64,000 bases of DNA from Siphonodentalium dalli. Its lineage: Eukaryota; Mollusca; Scaphopoda; Gadilida; Siphonodentaliidae. Below, piece after piece: positions 23,783-35,010 of the stretch (its first letter is position 1; each line of letters opens with the position of its first letter). The notes under the pieces were generated by a model. The model was not told the origin of the DNA. It saw only the letters and a program-made list of their open reading frames with translations, and searched no databases. Location of the stretch: the NCBI GenBank assembly GCA_032622095.1, contig CP136063.1:69665980-69729979 (forward strand), read 5' to 3'. A program made the position numbers and the translations under genes.

Positions 23783-24652
23783 TGTCCATCAGAACAACAC
23801 TACGAGCAGTGAAGCTTCAGGGATGTGTATTCCATCTAACACAGGCCATATGGAGAAAATGCCAAGCTCTCGAACTTTCAGTAAGTTAAATTATTACATT
23901 GATTCTCGATATATTATACACATTGCTTTATTTTTAAGTTTTGTTGTTGTTGGCTACTGACATATCTAACAAACATTTACACATCAAATCTCTATTTTAT
24001 TTGCAGGAACCATACAGAGGGAAGGGTGAAACCCATCGAATCGTCCGCCAGCTGATGGCATTGCCTTTCCTGCCTGTCAGCGATATACCTTCAGAATTCC
24101 AAAATATCGAGAGATTGATTCCACAATTCGGGAAAATGCGAAGGCTCGTTGATTACTTCAGGCGACAATGGATGCATAACACAATGTTCCCTGTACGGAC
24201 ATGGACAGCATTCAACCAAAGTGTCAGAACAAACAATCACGTCGAAGGTAGATATATTTTTATATTTGTTATCTTTGTTTAAAGATCCCTTGTCTAATGT
24301 GATAACATGTGGCACGAGTTTCAAATATGGAAGTTTCAGTGCATTTATAATTTGCAAGCCTGTGGTAAGAACAAGTGGTAGCCAATAAAGAGCGTTCTCA
24401 AATATGATATTTTGTTTTCAACATTAAATAAATTTAACTAGATAACTAATAGATTAGTTGAACATTCTAATAAAATTTCACCATTTTCTGATTATCTCTC
24501 AATCTACCAGGTTGGCATCCACGGATAAACAATAAGTCAATGGAACAACAATTGGGGTTCTACAGGCTATCAATCTTCCTGCACAAAGTAAAGCTCGTGC
24601 CATTGCACGCGACGATGGTACAAGATCGAAACATACGACAATATGTGACAAA
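23783..24652 (+). pseudogene. MULE transposase C-terminal exons
   Basis: Three exon-like blocks join at consensus splice sites. The first, 23783-23872, reads LQGCVFHLTQAIWRKCQ and has a donor gtaagt. The second, 24007-24246, reads EPYRGKGETHRIVRQLMALP and ends VRTNNHVEG before gtagat. The third, 24512-24652, starts GWHPRINNKSMEQQ. GC-F-H-x-TQAIWR, LMALPFLP and RTNN-VEGWH are hallmark strings of the MULE transposase C-terminal half. The N-terminal part, including the catalytic Asp residues, is missing, cut off at the large element. The third exon runs into hAT-like sequence. Confidence 0.75.
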
Positions 24653-25770
24653 GAATATTCGATATTCGATTCGAGATTCGATTCAAAAGTCAAATTCGAT
24701 TCGAATTTGAGTCGAAATTCCCAACTAAAAATTTTGAATATACTCTGACGGAAAAGTAGGCTGTTTACAGACAAGTACACACGTCGATCTTAGCTGTTTT
24801 GTGGCATTTAATCCCAGAAAATTATGTATATATGCACATTGTAATTCTTATTGTACATCGCGGATGTTCAAGTACATGCTATTAAATATAAGAAAAGCCA
24901 TTATAGGACAACTAAATACGTCTGAATTCTAGCTTTGAAATGGTAGTAAAAGCTCACAGATTGCCAATGGACCGACGACGCGGTAAATTATAATAGATAT
25001 GAGACTGAGCAACCGATAGTGTTATCCGCTGTCTATCCATCTCAGATTACGCGATATGTAATATGGGTGAGAATGTAAACAACATGTGTTCCCGGTGTCG
25101 AAAAGTGCATTTTGGCGCTGTTCTCTTTTGAAGTTGACTTTCAGTTTCGGAGCTTTCTTTTACACTGGACAAAATGTCGACCGTCATTCATGGTTATTTT
25201 AAACATGATAAAGCTGCATGCAGTGCATGGACTTACACATGTGATGAATGCAACATGGTGTATAAATCGCAAATATCTGGGACAACGACCCATCTATGGA
25301 ATCATCTGTTCAAGAAGCATCAACCACTACATGAAGAGTCTACCCTGCTACTGTTGTTTTTCGTCTTCAAGTTTATAACGGGTGTTTCCGAATGCCGATT
25401 TGCAATTTTGCATATACATGCAAACTAGAAATTCCACGTGATTTTAGTTCCGATAATACGTTTAGAACTTTAGAGATAATATATTAATCGTTGTGATGGC
25501 TGCATGGATGTTTTAATCTGTTTTGTTTTCTCGACAATTATCAATTGAAGTTTAGTATCTCAAATGATGGTTCATCGCCACATAAGTTGTGATGGAACTT
25601 CATGCATGTAGTTTCACAAATGGTCTAATCATTGACAAAACTTGCCTAATCGAGAATGCAGCACACAGATGTGATTCGATTCGATATTCGATTCAATATT
25701 CAATTCAATTTCGTGAATTCGATTCGATATTCGATTCGATCAAAATATCCAATTCGCAGGACCCTACAGG
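24653..25770 (+). mobile_element. Decayed hAT element with attcgatattcga ends and BED-finger exon
   Basis: Clusters of gattcgatattcgattcga sit at 24655-24720 and 25676-25745, the latter ending caattcgcaggaccct, like a hAT right terminus. Between them the frame 25174-25428 begins MSTVIHGYFKHDKAA and holds a BED finger: CDECNMVY... then HLWNHLFKKH. No catalytic domain remains. The left terminus is not clean. Confidence 0.6.
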
Positions 25771-26415
25771 GAACTCCTGTGACGGGCTGCATAGGTGCAT
25801 GGGGTGTAATCTCATAGTGTGTGTTATCATTATATATAGTAGATATCAGAGTGTATATGTAAAGTTGTTACGCTTTAAAATGTTCACCATGTTTTATTGC
25901 TGTTGTTCGTAATTAGATATCAAAATAAAAAAAATAATTAAACAGACTGCTCTTTTTATTCTCAAGAAGAGGTCAATTAACCAATTTGAATGGAAATTTC
26001 CATACAAATATCTGGAGCAAAAGTTAAATGTGGGAACTCCAGATATTTGCATGTATATCTCCATTTATATTAAATTGCTCGCCCTCCCCTTAATCATATC
26101 AGCTTCAGTATAGCATTTGGAGTTTCGTCCATTGCTATGTGGTGTTCTGACCAAATTTAGGTGGCGTTTTGACCACGGACTGTGGCATTCTGACCAAATT
26201 AAAATGTGGCGTTTCGCCGGTGTGGCAATATGACAACATGTAGTATCCCCTCACCTGCAAACTGGCTTGTTTGATTGCTCTGTGCACTGCGCAGCATAGT
26301 CAAACGCTAACAGTTTTAGATTGGCTCATGTCAAAGTTAATCCACGCCAGGTAGTTTTCACCTTCTCCACCTTATTGAAAACCTCAAAACCTAATAAACC
26401 ATTGCTGACTGTTGA
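25771..26415. other. No gene recognised
   Basis: Contains a small inverted repeat (aaatatctgga ... tccagatattt, about 26008-26048) and repeated gtggcgttttgaccac/gtggcattctgacc phrases at about 26140-26210. No coding sequence is recognised. Confidence 0.35.
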
Positions 26416-26418
26416 AAT

Positions 26419-27493
26419 ATGTCTAATTATGTCCTCTGTGTGATCCACAAACTGATCCACAAATCTCGTTCGCACATTGACAGCACAGACTTGTTCCAAA
26501 TTGTTTATTTCATCGCTGATCGATTACGCTTGCGACAAACATTTTCGCCAAATTTTTTTGTCGCAAACATGGCTCATGCCGACAGGCTTACGCCGTTTCC
26601 AGATAATCCAGTTTTGGAAATACCTGTAGATACACCTGTTGATGAGGAATTAATAGCTGAGAAGGACCTCCTTGACTTGTTGGTTCTGGGAGGATTCTAG
26701 TTATCATGGATTTATAACAGACGATGTTCCCTCAGTGGGAAAGTCGGCACCAATAGATAAACGTCTCGACCCTCAATGGGTCGAAAGGCCACATTTGTGC
26801 CAAAATTAAGAAACCCTCCGTGGCGACATCTAAACCTAACACTAAACCAAAAGATAGGGCTGCTGCCTCTGCTAGTTCATCTATGGCAAACCCGAAACGA
26901 CCGAAGACGAGTACTACTCAAGGGGATCTGCCATGTCTCACCCTGGAGATGCTTCTCTTAATGGCAGACAACATGGCGGCTATTTTTGCCAGTTTGCAAG
27001 TTCTTCAGGATGGCACACCCATGACGCCTACCCCATCTGTAGTCGCCAATGCATCTGTGACAGGTAACGGAATTCACTCTTGTAACAATGACCCAGATCT
27101 AATTTTCGGACAGATTGATGGCTCCAAGGCTACCGATAGTGATGCTCTTCCGAATATCTCAGTTTCTGAGTTTGATTTCAAGGTGGGACCAGATGTTTCA
27201 GAATGCATTGCAGCTTCTGCCACACGTACATGCACATCTCACAGATCAACAACGTTAAAGGCTGCTACCCATTCATGCATGACAAACCAATCATATTCTC
27301 GTCGGAGCTTCCAGCCTCAAGTTTTTTTAGGCCGAAATCAGGGAAGTTTGAGATTCCCAAGTTCTTACCAGTCCCAATGACAAGGTCACGGCCAAAGGAA
27401 GGGGTACTTCGGGAACCGTTGCAGGCAATCTTACAAGCCAGTGACAGAATCCCACGGTCTGCTGAACAATACAAAGTTCACACGAAAGACAGA
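26419..27493 (+). pseudogene. Unclassified decayed ORF group, possibly retroelement N-terminal gene
   Basis: Frames at 26419-26700, 26820-27380 and 27203-27496 give partly overlapping protein-like pieces: an acidic start (NMAHADRLTPFPDNP), a Lys/Ser/Ala-rich linker, and a conserved-looking segment PASSFFRPKSGKFEIPKFLP. No finger or catalytic motif is visible. The composition resembles gag-type or first-ORF proteins, but this is not established. Confidence 0.3.
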
Positions 27494-27495
27494 TG

Positions 27496-27780
27496 ACTAA
27501 ATGAGGTTTGATTGATTGATTGTGGTTTAACGTCATTTTAGCAATAAAGCCATATCACGAGAAGAAACAGATTATCAAAATCGAGTGAAGCAACTGTGAA
27601 TAGAAATGACAGTGAATTAGACCCAAACAAAACAGATTATATACAACTAAAAACACCCTGACAGATTTTGTTTGATTCTCTGTCTGAGTGCTGGCATTAA
27701 CATACAAGATAAAGGGTACACCAATTTGGTCACAGTGGTCTACCTTCCAAGGGATCAATAGTCCGAGGGAATTGAACAGT
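27496..27780. repeat. Dispersed repeat beginning ttgattgattgattgtggtttaacg, plus cccteggac-type hairpin
   Basis: The gattgattgattgtggtttaacg opening is a phrase I associate with a repeat common in molluscan genomes (recollection, not tested). Near 27755-27805 the words gtccgaggg and ccctcggac form a short hairpin directly before the 33-bp array. Confidence 0.35.
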
Positions 27781-27861
27781 CCGAGGGTATTGAACCCTCG
27801 GACTAACGCATCCGTTCCACCAAGATAAAATGGCCTATATTTATGTGTCGGCTGTGCTGAT

Positions 27862-28320
27862 ACCAGTACTACTAATAGAGCTTATGTCTGATGACAGTAC
27901 TACCAATAGAGCTTATATGTCTGATGCCAGTACTACCAATAGAGCTTATATGTCTGATGACAGTACTACCAATAGAGCTTATATGTCTGATGCCAGTACT
28001 ACCAGTAGAGCTTATATGTCTGATGACAGTACTACCAATAGAGCTTATATGTCTGATGCCAGTACTACCAATAGAGCTTATATGTCTGATGACAGTACTA
28101 CCAATAGAGCTTATATGTCTGATGCCAGTACTACCAGTAGAGCTTATATGTCTGATGACAGTACTACCAATAGAGCTTATATGTCTGATGCCAGTACTAC
28201 CAATAGAGCTTATATGTCTGATGACAGTACTACCAATAGAGCTTATATGTCTGCTGCCAGTACTACCAATAGAGCTTATATGTCTGATACCAGTACTACC
28301 AATAGAGCTTATATGTCTTA
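27862..28320. repeat. 33-bp tandem array with 132-bp higher-order structure
   Basis: About 13.5 units of a 33-bp repeat (containing agtactaccaatagagctta). Units alternate gatgacagt and gatgccagt, and every fourth unit carries accagtagag instead of accaatagag, giving a 4-unit (132-bp) higher-order period that decays in the last two units. Three frames stay open through it (for example MSDDSTTNRAY repeats). No evidence favours translation of any of them. Confidence 0.9.
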
Positions 28321-28540
28321 GGATTGGGCGCCTCATGTTTATTTTTATTACAAGGTTCGCCGGATCATTGATGATTGCGAACAGAATGATTCTTTCGTGC
28401 AAGAAATGAAGCTGTGGCTGAAGTTGTAACTGATCGGAAAACTCAGATAAAGAAGCTCATGAGTGACTTAATTCATAATAAAATACATAATTAACACAAT
28501 GGAAAAAAACCGAGTGCTTCAAACCTAAGATGTCTGGACT
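28321..28540 (+). other. Weak coding remnant or spacer
   Basis: A short protein-like stretch (VRRIIDDCEQNDSFVQEMKL, about 28354-28413) is open for one frame before stops. No family is recognised. Confidence 0.2.
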
Positions 28541-28941
28541 TTAACCCTTTACCCAACAAACCGGCCAAAACCGGCCAAATAAAGCTTCAACAGCCTAAAA
28601 TATCTTCGGTCTGTCTCAATAGAACCATACAAATATGGATATCATTGGAACCGGCTCCTTGACCACATTGTGATAGTTACAGTTATGCCCTGTGCCAATG
28701 CATTCTCTTATATATGCGAGTCGACCATAGGTCGCCTCGCATATATAAGAGAATGCATTGGCCTAAAAAAAATCTTTTTTTAACACTTTTTACCATTTTT
28801 TTCTTACATTCTTTAACAATTTTATAATTTTTAATGTGTTAAGCCAATGCATTCTCTTATATATGCGAGGCGACCTATGGTCGACTCGCATATATAAGAG
28901 AATGCATTGGCACAGGGCCCTTCTGTTGGGTAAAGGGTTAA
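28541..28941. mobile_element. TTAA MITE (piggyBac-like ends) with two palindrome modules, copy A
   Basis: The ends ttaaccctttacccaacaaa and ctgttgggtaaagggttaa are inverted and bounded by TTAA. The interior carries aaagcttcaacagcctaaaa and two 69-bp perfect or near-perfect palindromes (28694-28762 and 28843-28911; arm gccaatgcattctcttatat). The TTAA duplication and CCCT-starting ends are those of piggyBac-like elements. Confidence 0.85.
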
Positions 28942-29319
28942 ACTGTTTTGAGATACTTAATTAATTTCCTACAAAATGTTGAATGTACATCGCCCAAGCT
29001 GTCAATGGAGTTTCTGAACAGAATGATGTCAGTCAAGCAAAAGAGAAGATGTCAACGCACACATAGTCAGCAAAGATACTCAGCTGTTGAAGGAAGAACA
29101 GGTGGTTGATATGAGGGAATTGTACACCAGAAGGATCAATGGTATGCCAGTAAGAACTAGAGATGGGCTTGTCCCAGATGGGACTAAGTAATACCCCCCG
29201 TATTCAAAATGTTATTTGAATGAAGTAGCCATTACCATATATTTGGCACTGAAATTATGTCAACAGGTAACCATAATCCTAAACCCCCTAACCCCTAACT
29301 CTAATCATAAATTTATTGA
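28942..29319 (+). other. Coding-like remnant interrupted by later insertions
   Basis: Protein-like pieces (AVNGVSEQNDVSQAKEKM near 29000; EEQVVDMRELYTRRINGMPV near 29100) occur with stops. A related phrase (acaccagatgaatcaatgg) recurs at 29930-29995, on the other side of the pearl-like element. No family is recognised. Confidence 0.25.
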
Positions 29320-29930
29320 CTAAATAAAAGCTGGGACAAAATTATGCATGTTGTGAAAAGATTTCTAAGTCGAAAAAGGGGGATAACTCCACCAAAAATT
29401 GTTGGACAGACGTCATAAACGCAGGTGCACAAGCTCCCATGGTACTAAATATCTGTGCCAAGTTTAAAAACAATTGACCAAAAAATGTAGGAATAATGTA
29501 TGCATGTTGCAAACAAATTTCTAAGACGAAAAAGGAGGATAACTCCACCAATAAATGTCGAACAGGCGTCATAATCGCAGAGGCACAGGTTCCCATGGTA
29601 CTAAATATCTGTGCCAAGTTTTAAAACAATTGACCTAAAAATGTAGGAATAAAAGCTCGGACAAAATTATACATGTTGCGTAAATTTCGAGTCGAAAAAG
29701 GGGGGTAACTCCACCAAAAAAAGTCTGACAGACGTCATAATCGCAGGTGCACAGGTTCCCATGGTGATAGATGTATGTGCCAAGTTCCACGGAAAATGAT
29801 CATAAAACGACTGAGAAAAACTCTGGACAAAATTGTGTCCACGGACAGACGGACGGACGGCTCGTCGGACGGACGGACAAGCTGATACCAGTATACCCCC
29901 CCCACAACTCGTTGCGTGGGGGTATAATTA
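29320..29930 (+). mobile_element. Pearl-like (Helitron-type) element, second family
   Basis: Three tandem units of about 170 bp (ggggataactccaccaaaaa ... gtgccaagttt) occupy 29325-29800. They are followed by an (acgg)n microsatellite (29842-29878) and the terminal hairpin tatacccccc...gtgggggtata (29892-29925). This is the pearl layout again, with a sequence unrelated to the copies at 2.3-3.8 kb. Confidence 0.75.
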
Positions 29931-30019
29931 TACACCAGATGAATCAATGGCTTGCCAGTAAGAATTATACACCAGATGAATCAATGGTATGCCAGAAAGA
30001 ACTTGCAGAAGATTGCAAA

Positions 30020-30440
30020 AGAAAGGACCATACTATTACTAAAAAAATTTATACCATAATTGCCTGTATAGTACTATTGTGTGTAAAAACACCTATTTTG
30101 TAAACTTTACCTTTACATCATACTGTGGGTATACAGATTCCTAATGTGAGTATAAATATCTACTGTGGGTGTAAATGTTCAAACGTAATCTCATTTGTTA
30201 AAAAGTTTGGACCCATGCTATAACATTGTAGTTAGCAAAATCGGTAGCCGCATCCTGACTCCAAGTCCACAGACAACTGCTCACTTAGTATGTTTGGGTG
30301 ACAACTTTTCCAGTTCAGGTTCATTTGTTTATCTGATGGTTTCCAATATAAATCTGTGTCATGCGACGGATCTGTGAGAGGCAAAATGACTACCAGCGTC
30401 ATAGGTGTAAACTAAAGCGACAATTGAGAAAGTGTGGTTA
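30020..30440. other. No gene recognised
   Basis: AT-rich spacer; ctgtgggtataca/ctgtgggtgtaaa repeats near 30122-30175. Coding-like sequence starts near 30440. Confidence 0.3.
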
Positions 30441-32162
30441 ATGCGGAAAATTCATCGAAATTCAACTTAAAAAGGTTGACAGGCTGGACCGCGAGCAATT
30501 GTTACTACCGAAGAGGAAGCGTAGTAAACAGAATCGGGTTCCATTGGTCATGACCTTCTCGCAAGTTCTCCCGAATGTCAGTAAGATAGCGTGTAATCAT
30601 ATGCAGGTGTTACATAGATCAGACAGAATGAAACAAATATTCGATGCCCCGATGGTGGTCTATAGAAAAGATAGGAATATTGCAGACAAGCTGGTGCATG
30701 TGAAAACCTGGCGTATTGTGAACCTGCCACAGAGAAAGTGTGAGACCTCGTGTGAAACTAAGCAGGGTTCACGCTGCCTATTGCCAATTTAGCAAATTGC
30801 TATAAAAAAAAAATTGCTAAAAAAATATCACGATTGGCTACAAAAAGTGGCACCTAGTTGTTTGGTATTTGGCAATCAGTACCCATCGGGCATATAATAA
30901 AGCTTGCAGTAAATCGGTCAGAAACAAAACACACAACGATATCCGGTCGCGACATAGCTAATCGGGTCCTAATTGAAAGCGTATAACATATTCACGGCTT
31001 ATGTCAGATCGATTTATGTTATCGCTGTGGTGAAAGGGTTCCGAATTTCTACTTGATAAAAACACTAAGTATGTTGTAAAATATAGAGATCCGGGGCTAT
31101 AGACTCCAATTTGACAAATATTAGATAAACAAAGGACTTCCTGAAGTCTTCATCGTTAGGAAGTTGTGTATTGATAGTAGGTGTTAAGATAAATTATCAT
31201 AAATATGTCCTTTGTAACTCAGCTTTCACAAACTGTGACATACAGCAAATATGAATCGTAGATGCAAGTTAGATTTCAACAACAATGCATCATACACGCA
31301 ACATCCTTCTAAAATGAAGAAAGTTACTGTTTTCTTCAGACATTCAGACATTATCGATAGTCAAAATACAGTGGTTGATTTAACAACGACGTGTGCTACA
31401 CCACCTATACCGAGCAACATGCTAGTGTCCAATGTCACAAGGTTTCACGGAAACACTTTATTGTGCTCCGGTCTCCACAGTTAATAGTGAGAGGGCATTC
31501 TCGTATCAGAACCTGATTAAGACGAGATTAAGAAATAGACTGTCAGTGTCTCACTTAAATGTACTCATGAAAATTGTCAGTGAAGGACCTCTAATGCCAG
31601 AATTTGACTTTGGCAAGGACTTTCATAAATGGTCAGAAATGAAATCATACATGTACATGTATATATACATGTATATATATAGTTTTTCTGAACTGAAATG
31701 ATTACTTTGTATTTCTTGTTAATTATTGCACATCATTGATACAATGAATATATATACATATAATAAGTAATTGGCTTGTTTTTTGTTTTTTTCAAATTCA
31801 TAAGTGGCACCAAAAAATATTGGTCGGAAAAAAGTGGCAACAGAAAGTATAAAGTGGCTCTAAAAATAATTAAATTGGCAACAGTGTTGGTACTTGGGAA
31901 TTTTGGGCCAGCGCGAACCCTGAAACTAAGAGGCAGATTGGTGATAGGTATTCCGAACATTTAGGGGATGTCCGACTCGATAGGAAAAACCTATAAATGG
32001 ACATTTTAAGTTGCATGGGCATTGTATAGACAATATCTCTGTACAGGTGCTATGCATAGCCAATGGAACAAAACGGTTGCGACTGGTAAAGGAAGATTGC
32101 TGGGTTAGGAGATTGAAGACGATGTACCCGAACAGTGTAAATGCTAAAATAAGTAATCCAGA
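30440..32162 (+). pseudogene. Penelope-like retroelement 3' part (RT tail + GIY-YIG), split by a hAT
   Basis: The first part (30440-30762) contains LPNVSKIACNHMQVLHRSD and VVYRKDRNIADKLVHV, the pattern that ends the RT of Penelope-like elements. The second part, after the hAT, reads RQIGDRYSEHLGDVR (about 31931) and later VKEDCWVRRLKTMYPNSVN (about 32085-32140), both typical of a GIY-YIG endonuclease. The two halves join cleanly across the hAT target duplication. A stop in the second part shows it was probably already decaying. Confidence 0.65.
30763..31922 (+). mobile_element. hAT element with AAACTAAG target duplication and hATC domain
   Basis: The ends cagggttcacgctgcc and ggccagcgcgaaccctg are inverted. 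They are flanked by the 8-bp duplication AAACTAAG (30755-30762 and 31923-31930). Frames from 31251 encode the C-terminal dimerisation domain: PVSTVNSERAFSYQNLIKTR and LSVSHLNVLMKI (about 31468-31575), with one frame break between two pieces. No RNase H core remains, so it is a deletion derivative. Confidence 0.85.
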
Positions 32163-32349
32163 CAGTTTATGTTATTAATATATACACACATACATACAGT
32201 GCATGTGCGTCACTAATCTGACGCAACTTGACGCGGGATTAACTATAACGTTTTTTTTACTTTGGGAGTTAATTGGTGTTACATCGTCTAAGGAGTTGAA
32301 CAATTAAAGCAGGTTAAAGCTGGTTAAAGAGGAACATGATTACCACAAA
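32163..32349. other. No gene recognised
   Basis: Short AT-rich spacer with acacacatacataca and tgacgcaacttgacgc phrases. Confidence 0.3.
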
Positions 32350-32354
32350 CGAAT

Positions 32355-32487
32355 CAATAGGACTCAGATGTACATGTATGTGTCGTTCACAGGCAGATTA
32401 AGGGAGATAACCCAGTCTGGTTTCTAAATAAGACTCAGATGTATGTGTCGTCCACAGGCAGATTAAGGGAGATAACCCAGCCTGGTT
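32355..32487. repeat. Direct duplication of about 60-70 bp
   Basis: The phrase cacaggcagattaagggaga follows gactcagatgtatgtgtcgt at about 32352-32412 and again at about 32429-32475. The two copies differ by a few bases and a 7-base catgtac insertion. Confidence 0.8.
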
Positions 32488-32583
32488 GTTACTAGCAGAC
32501 ACTCTATATATCTGAGTCTGGATGGGAGCGGCTGGTAACCAACCTGCGGGTTATCAATTTGAACAAAACAACATCTATTTGGC

Positions 32584-32790
32584 AAAACCAATATTACACC
32601 CTCTGGCTTCATCCAAGGCATCACCCTCCGACCAATATTACACCCTTCAGCCAATATTACACCCTCCGACCAATATTACACCCTCCGACCAATATTACAC
32701 CCTCCGACCAATATTACACCCTTCGGCTTTGAAGACCAATATTACACCCTCCGGCTTCGAAGACCAATATTGCACACCCCCCCAGACCAA
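32584..32790. repeat. Minisatellite of accaatattacaccctccg
   Basis: A 19-bp unit repeats about five times (32631-32720) between longer variants that add ggcttcgaag before the unit. It is open in one forward frame, but only because of the repeat composition. Confidence 0.85.
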
Positions 32791-32904
32791 AATCCGGCTT
32801 TCTCAATTTCCAGATTCTGAATAATTAAAGAATATAAGAAGCAAAATATTAAAATTGTACAAAATATTGTAAAAAATAATAACAATTGATAAAAAATTAT
32901 GACA

Positions 32905-33003
32905 AATTGTTAGGCCAATGCATTCTCTTATATATGCGAGGCGACCTATGGGTATATGGGTTGATACGATTGCCAAAATCTGACTTGGCACCGATAGGGT
33001 TAA
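32905..33003. mobile_element. Partial TTAA-type MITE
   Basis: Holds half of the gccaatgcattctcttatat palindrome (from 32914) and the right end gggttgatacgattgcc ... ttggcaccgatagggttaa. The left half is missing. Confidence 0.7.
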
Positions 33004-33036
33004 TGTTTTCTGATTATTTTAATTTTTTCAACATTT

Positions 33037-33266
33037 TGTGAAGCAGCCGACCAAAGAAAATTGTTACGTGATGATAGTGAATGGAAAAGGTGTTTGGATG
33101 AATCTGTAGTATTTCGTGAAGCAGCCGACGAAAGAAATTTGTTACATGATGATGGTGAATAGGAAAGGTGTTTGGATGAATCTGAAGTATTTCGTGAAGC
33201 AGCCGACCAACGAAATTTGTTACATGATGATAGTGAATGGGAAAGGTGTTTGGATGAATCTGCAGC
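33037..33266 (+). repeat. 75-bp in-phase tandem repeat encoding a charged 25-residue unit
   Basis: Three copies of a 75-bp unit keep a common reading frame: REAADQRNLLHDDSEWERCL with variants such as KLLRDDSEWKRCL. One unit has a TAG. The last copy runs into SAALQMLCQLKQTFAFICVF and stops at 33360. Length divisible by 3 and mostly conservative changes suggest former coding sequence. The family is unknown. Confidence 0.7.
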
Positions 33267-33632
33267 ACTTCAGATGCTGTGCCAACTCAAACAAACCTTT
33301 GCTTTCATATGCGTATTCAATCAACCTGCTACCAACACCCGCCAATGCCCCAACAGATAAACCCAGGCAACAGTGCGCCAGGTCAGCCTTGTCAGGCTCG
33401 CAGCCACCACGCGGGCCAATTCTCATTAGACTACATTACAGAGGACAGCGATCGTCACAAGTCATTCAATCGCAGAAAATTTACTATTTTTAAAGGGTAT
33501 ATTAGTCTTACATCTTCGTATTAATCCTAACAATATTTGATCATGACAATTAATGTATTGCTTAGTTATTAAGTCATAGCCAACTGACCAGTCCATCAAA
33601 AACATCACATACCTTCGTATTGCTCTTTCTCT
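33267..33632. other. Possible coding tail, then spacer
   Basis: Weak protein-like sequence (TEDSDRHKSFNRRKFTIF near 33440-33490) and no recognised motif. Beyond 33530 nothing is seen. Confidence 0.2.
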
Positions 33633-34072
33633 TTGAGATATTGTTTTTGTAGAACATCCAGCTATGACATTACATTGAATATTGTAATAGAGAGTGATGA
33701 ACCCGCTGCTCTTAACCAGATTTTATCAGAGGCAATTTTGGCTCACTCACTTCGCTCTTTTTATCTTTTAGCCTCTTCAATTTGTCAACCCCAAGGATTT
33801 TTTCTCAAATGCACATCTGTGTTAGAGGCATTGGACCTTGCCTTTAAGGCCTATTATGTCTTTGACATTGAATATCCAGGAGCATCAAAATGTATTTGGG
33901 AGTTTTTGCAGGAGGACAATCTGTGAAAGTGGTCAACAAGATCAATTTTGGACGTGCGAATATTTTGAGGCTGATCGGTATCAGTGGCTTTGATGTGAAA
34001 GATAGCAGACTTATTGAAGAAATAATCACACTGGCACGCGACGATGGCACTGTGGTGAATGTTGAGGTATGA
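33633..34072 (+). pseudogene. Remnant with LDLAFKAYYVFDIEYP motif
   Basis: The frame 33633-33926 contains VLEALDLAFKAYYVFDIEYP near its end. That motif resembles the C-terminal LLFKA-x-VFN-YP-x-FLQ segment of a family of uncharacterised, mobile-element-associated invertebrate proteins. A second frame (33890-34072: FAGGQSVKVVNKINFGRANI) overlaps it out of phase. The assignment is tentative and no function is claimed. Confidence 0.35.
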
Positions 34073-34539
34073 AAAACACATGGACTGTGCACATGTATTT
34101 GTTGACTATTGTTGTGAAAGATCATGTGAAAGGTCACAACATCAGGGGACATAATCCAGGGCGCTGTGTGGATGCACGAGATGAGAGAAAAAGGATCCAT
34201 ATTAGGGTGTGCAGGAATACATGACTTTCTCTCTTGTTTGATCGCGATTTGAGCAAGTCGACATTGGACTTCTTCAGATCTTATTTAGGACGGTTGGCCG
34301 AAACAATCTACTTCATCTATCATCATAGCTGCCATCACCGATGACCACGGACAAGCCCCATGACTACGACTGTTCTAAACAGACCACACTGGATACAGAC
34401 GGGAGGAATTAGGTGAGTCATCCTTATTTTTACCCCTCTTTTGCCCCGATTGTATTCAGTGTTGAATATATAACGCGATCTTCAATGCAGTTAGACTTGG
34501 TCTAATCAGGCAAAGTAATAACAACGGCGCTGCGAGCAG
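34073..34539. other. No gene recognised
   Basis: No coding frame or repeat is identified before the TTAA element. Confidence 0.3.
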
Positions 34540-35010
34540 TTAACCCTTTACCCAACAGAACGGCCAAAAACGCCCAAATAAAGCTTCAACAGCCTAAAAT
34601 ATCTTTGGTCTGTCTCAATAAAACCTTACAAATATGGATATCATTGGAACCGGTTCATTGACCACATTGTGATGGTTACAGTTATGCCCTGTGCCAATGC
34701 ATTCTCTTATATATGCGAGTCGACCTATGACCATAGGTCGCCTCGCATATATAAGAGAATGCATTGGCCTAAAACAATTCTTTTTTAACACTTTTTACCA
34801 TTTTTTCTTACATTCTTTAACAATTTTATCATTTTTTCTTACATTTTTTAACATTTTTTATAATATTTTTCTACATTCTTTGACAATTTTATCATTTTTA
34901 ATATGTGTTAAGCCAATGCATTCTCTTATATATGCGAGGCGACCTATGGTCGACTCGCATATATAAGAGAATGCATTGGCACAGGGCCGTTCTGTTGGGT
35001 AAAGGGTTAA
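34540..35010. mobile_element. TTAA MITE with two palindrome modules, copy B
   Basis: Same ends as the element at 28541 (ttaaccctttacccaaca / tgttgggtaaagggttaa). Palindromes lie at 34693-34768, with an 8-bp extended centre, and 34912-34980. A cattctttaacaattttat-type spacer between them is expanded by duplication. Confidence 0.9.

Noticed and set aside
24653-25770. Continuation of the MULE gene
   Set aside because: The sequence changes to attcgatattcga repeats and a BED finger, both hAT features.
27862-28320. CRISPR-like regularity
   Set aside because: There are no unique spacers, and the genome is eukaryotic; it is a simple tandem array.
27872-28402. Minus-strand 176-codon frame and second plus-strand frame over the 33-bp array
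   Set aside because: All frames of a 33-bp repeat without stops stay open; there is no independent coding signal.
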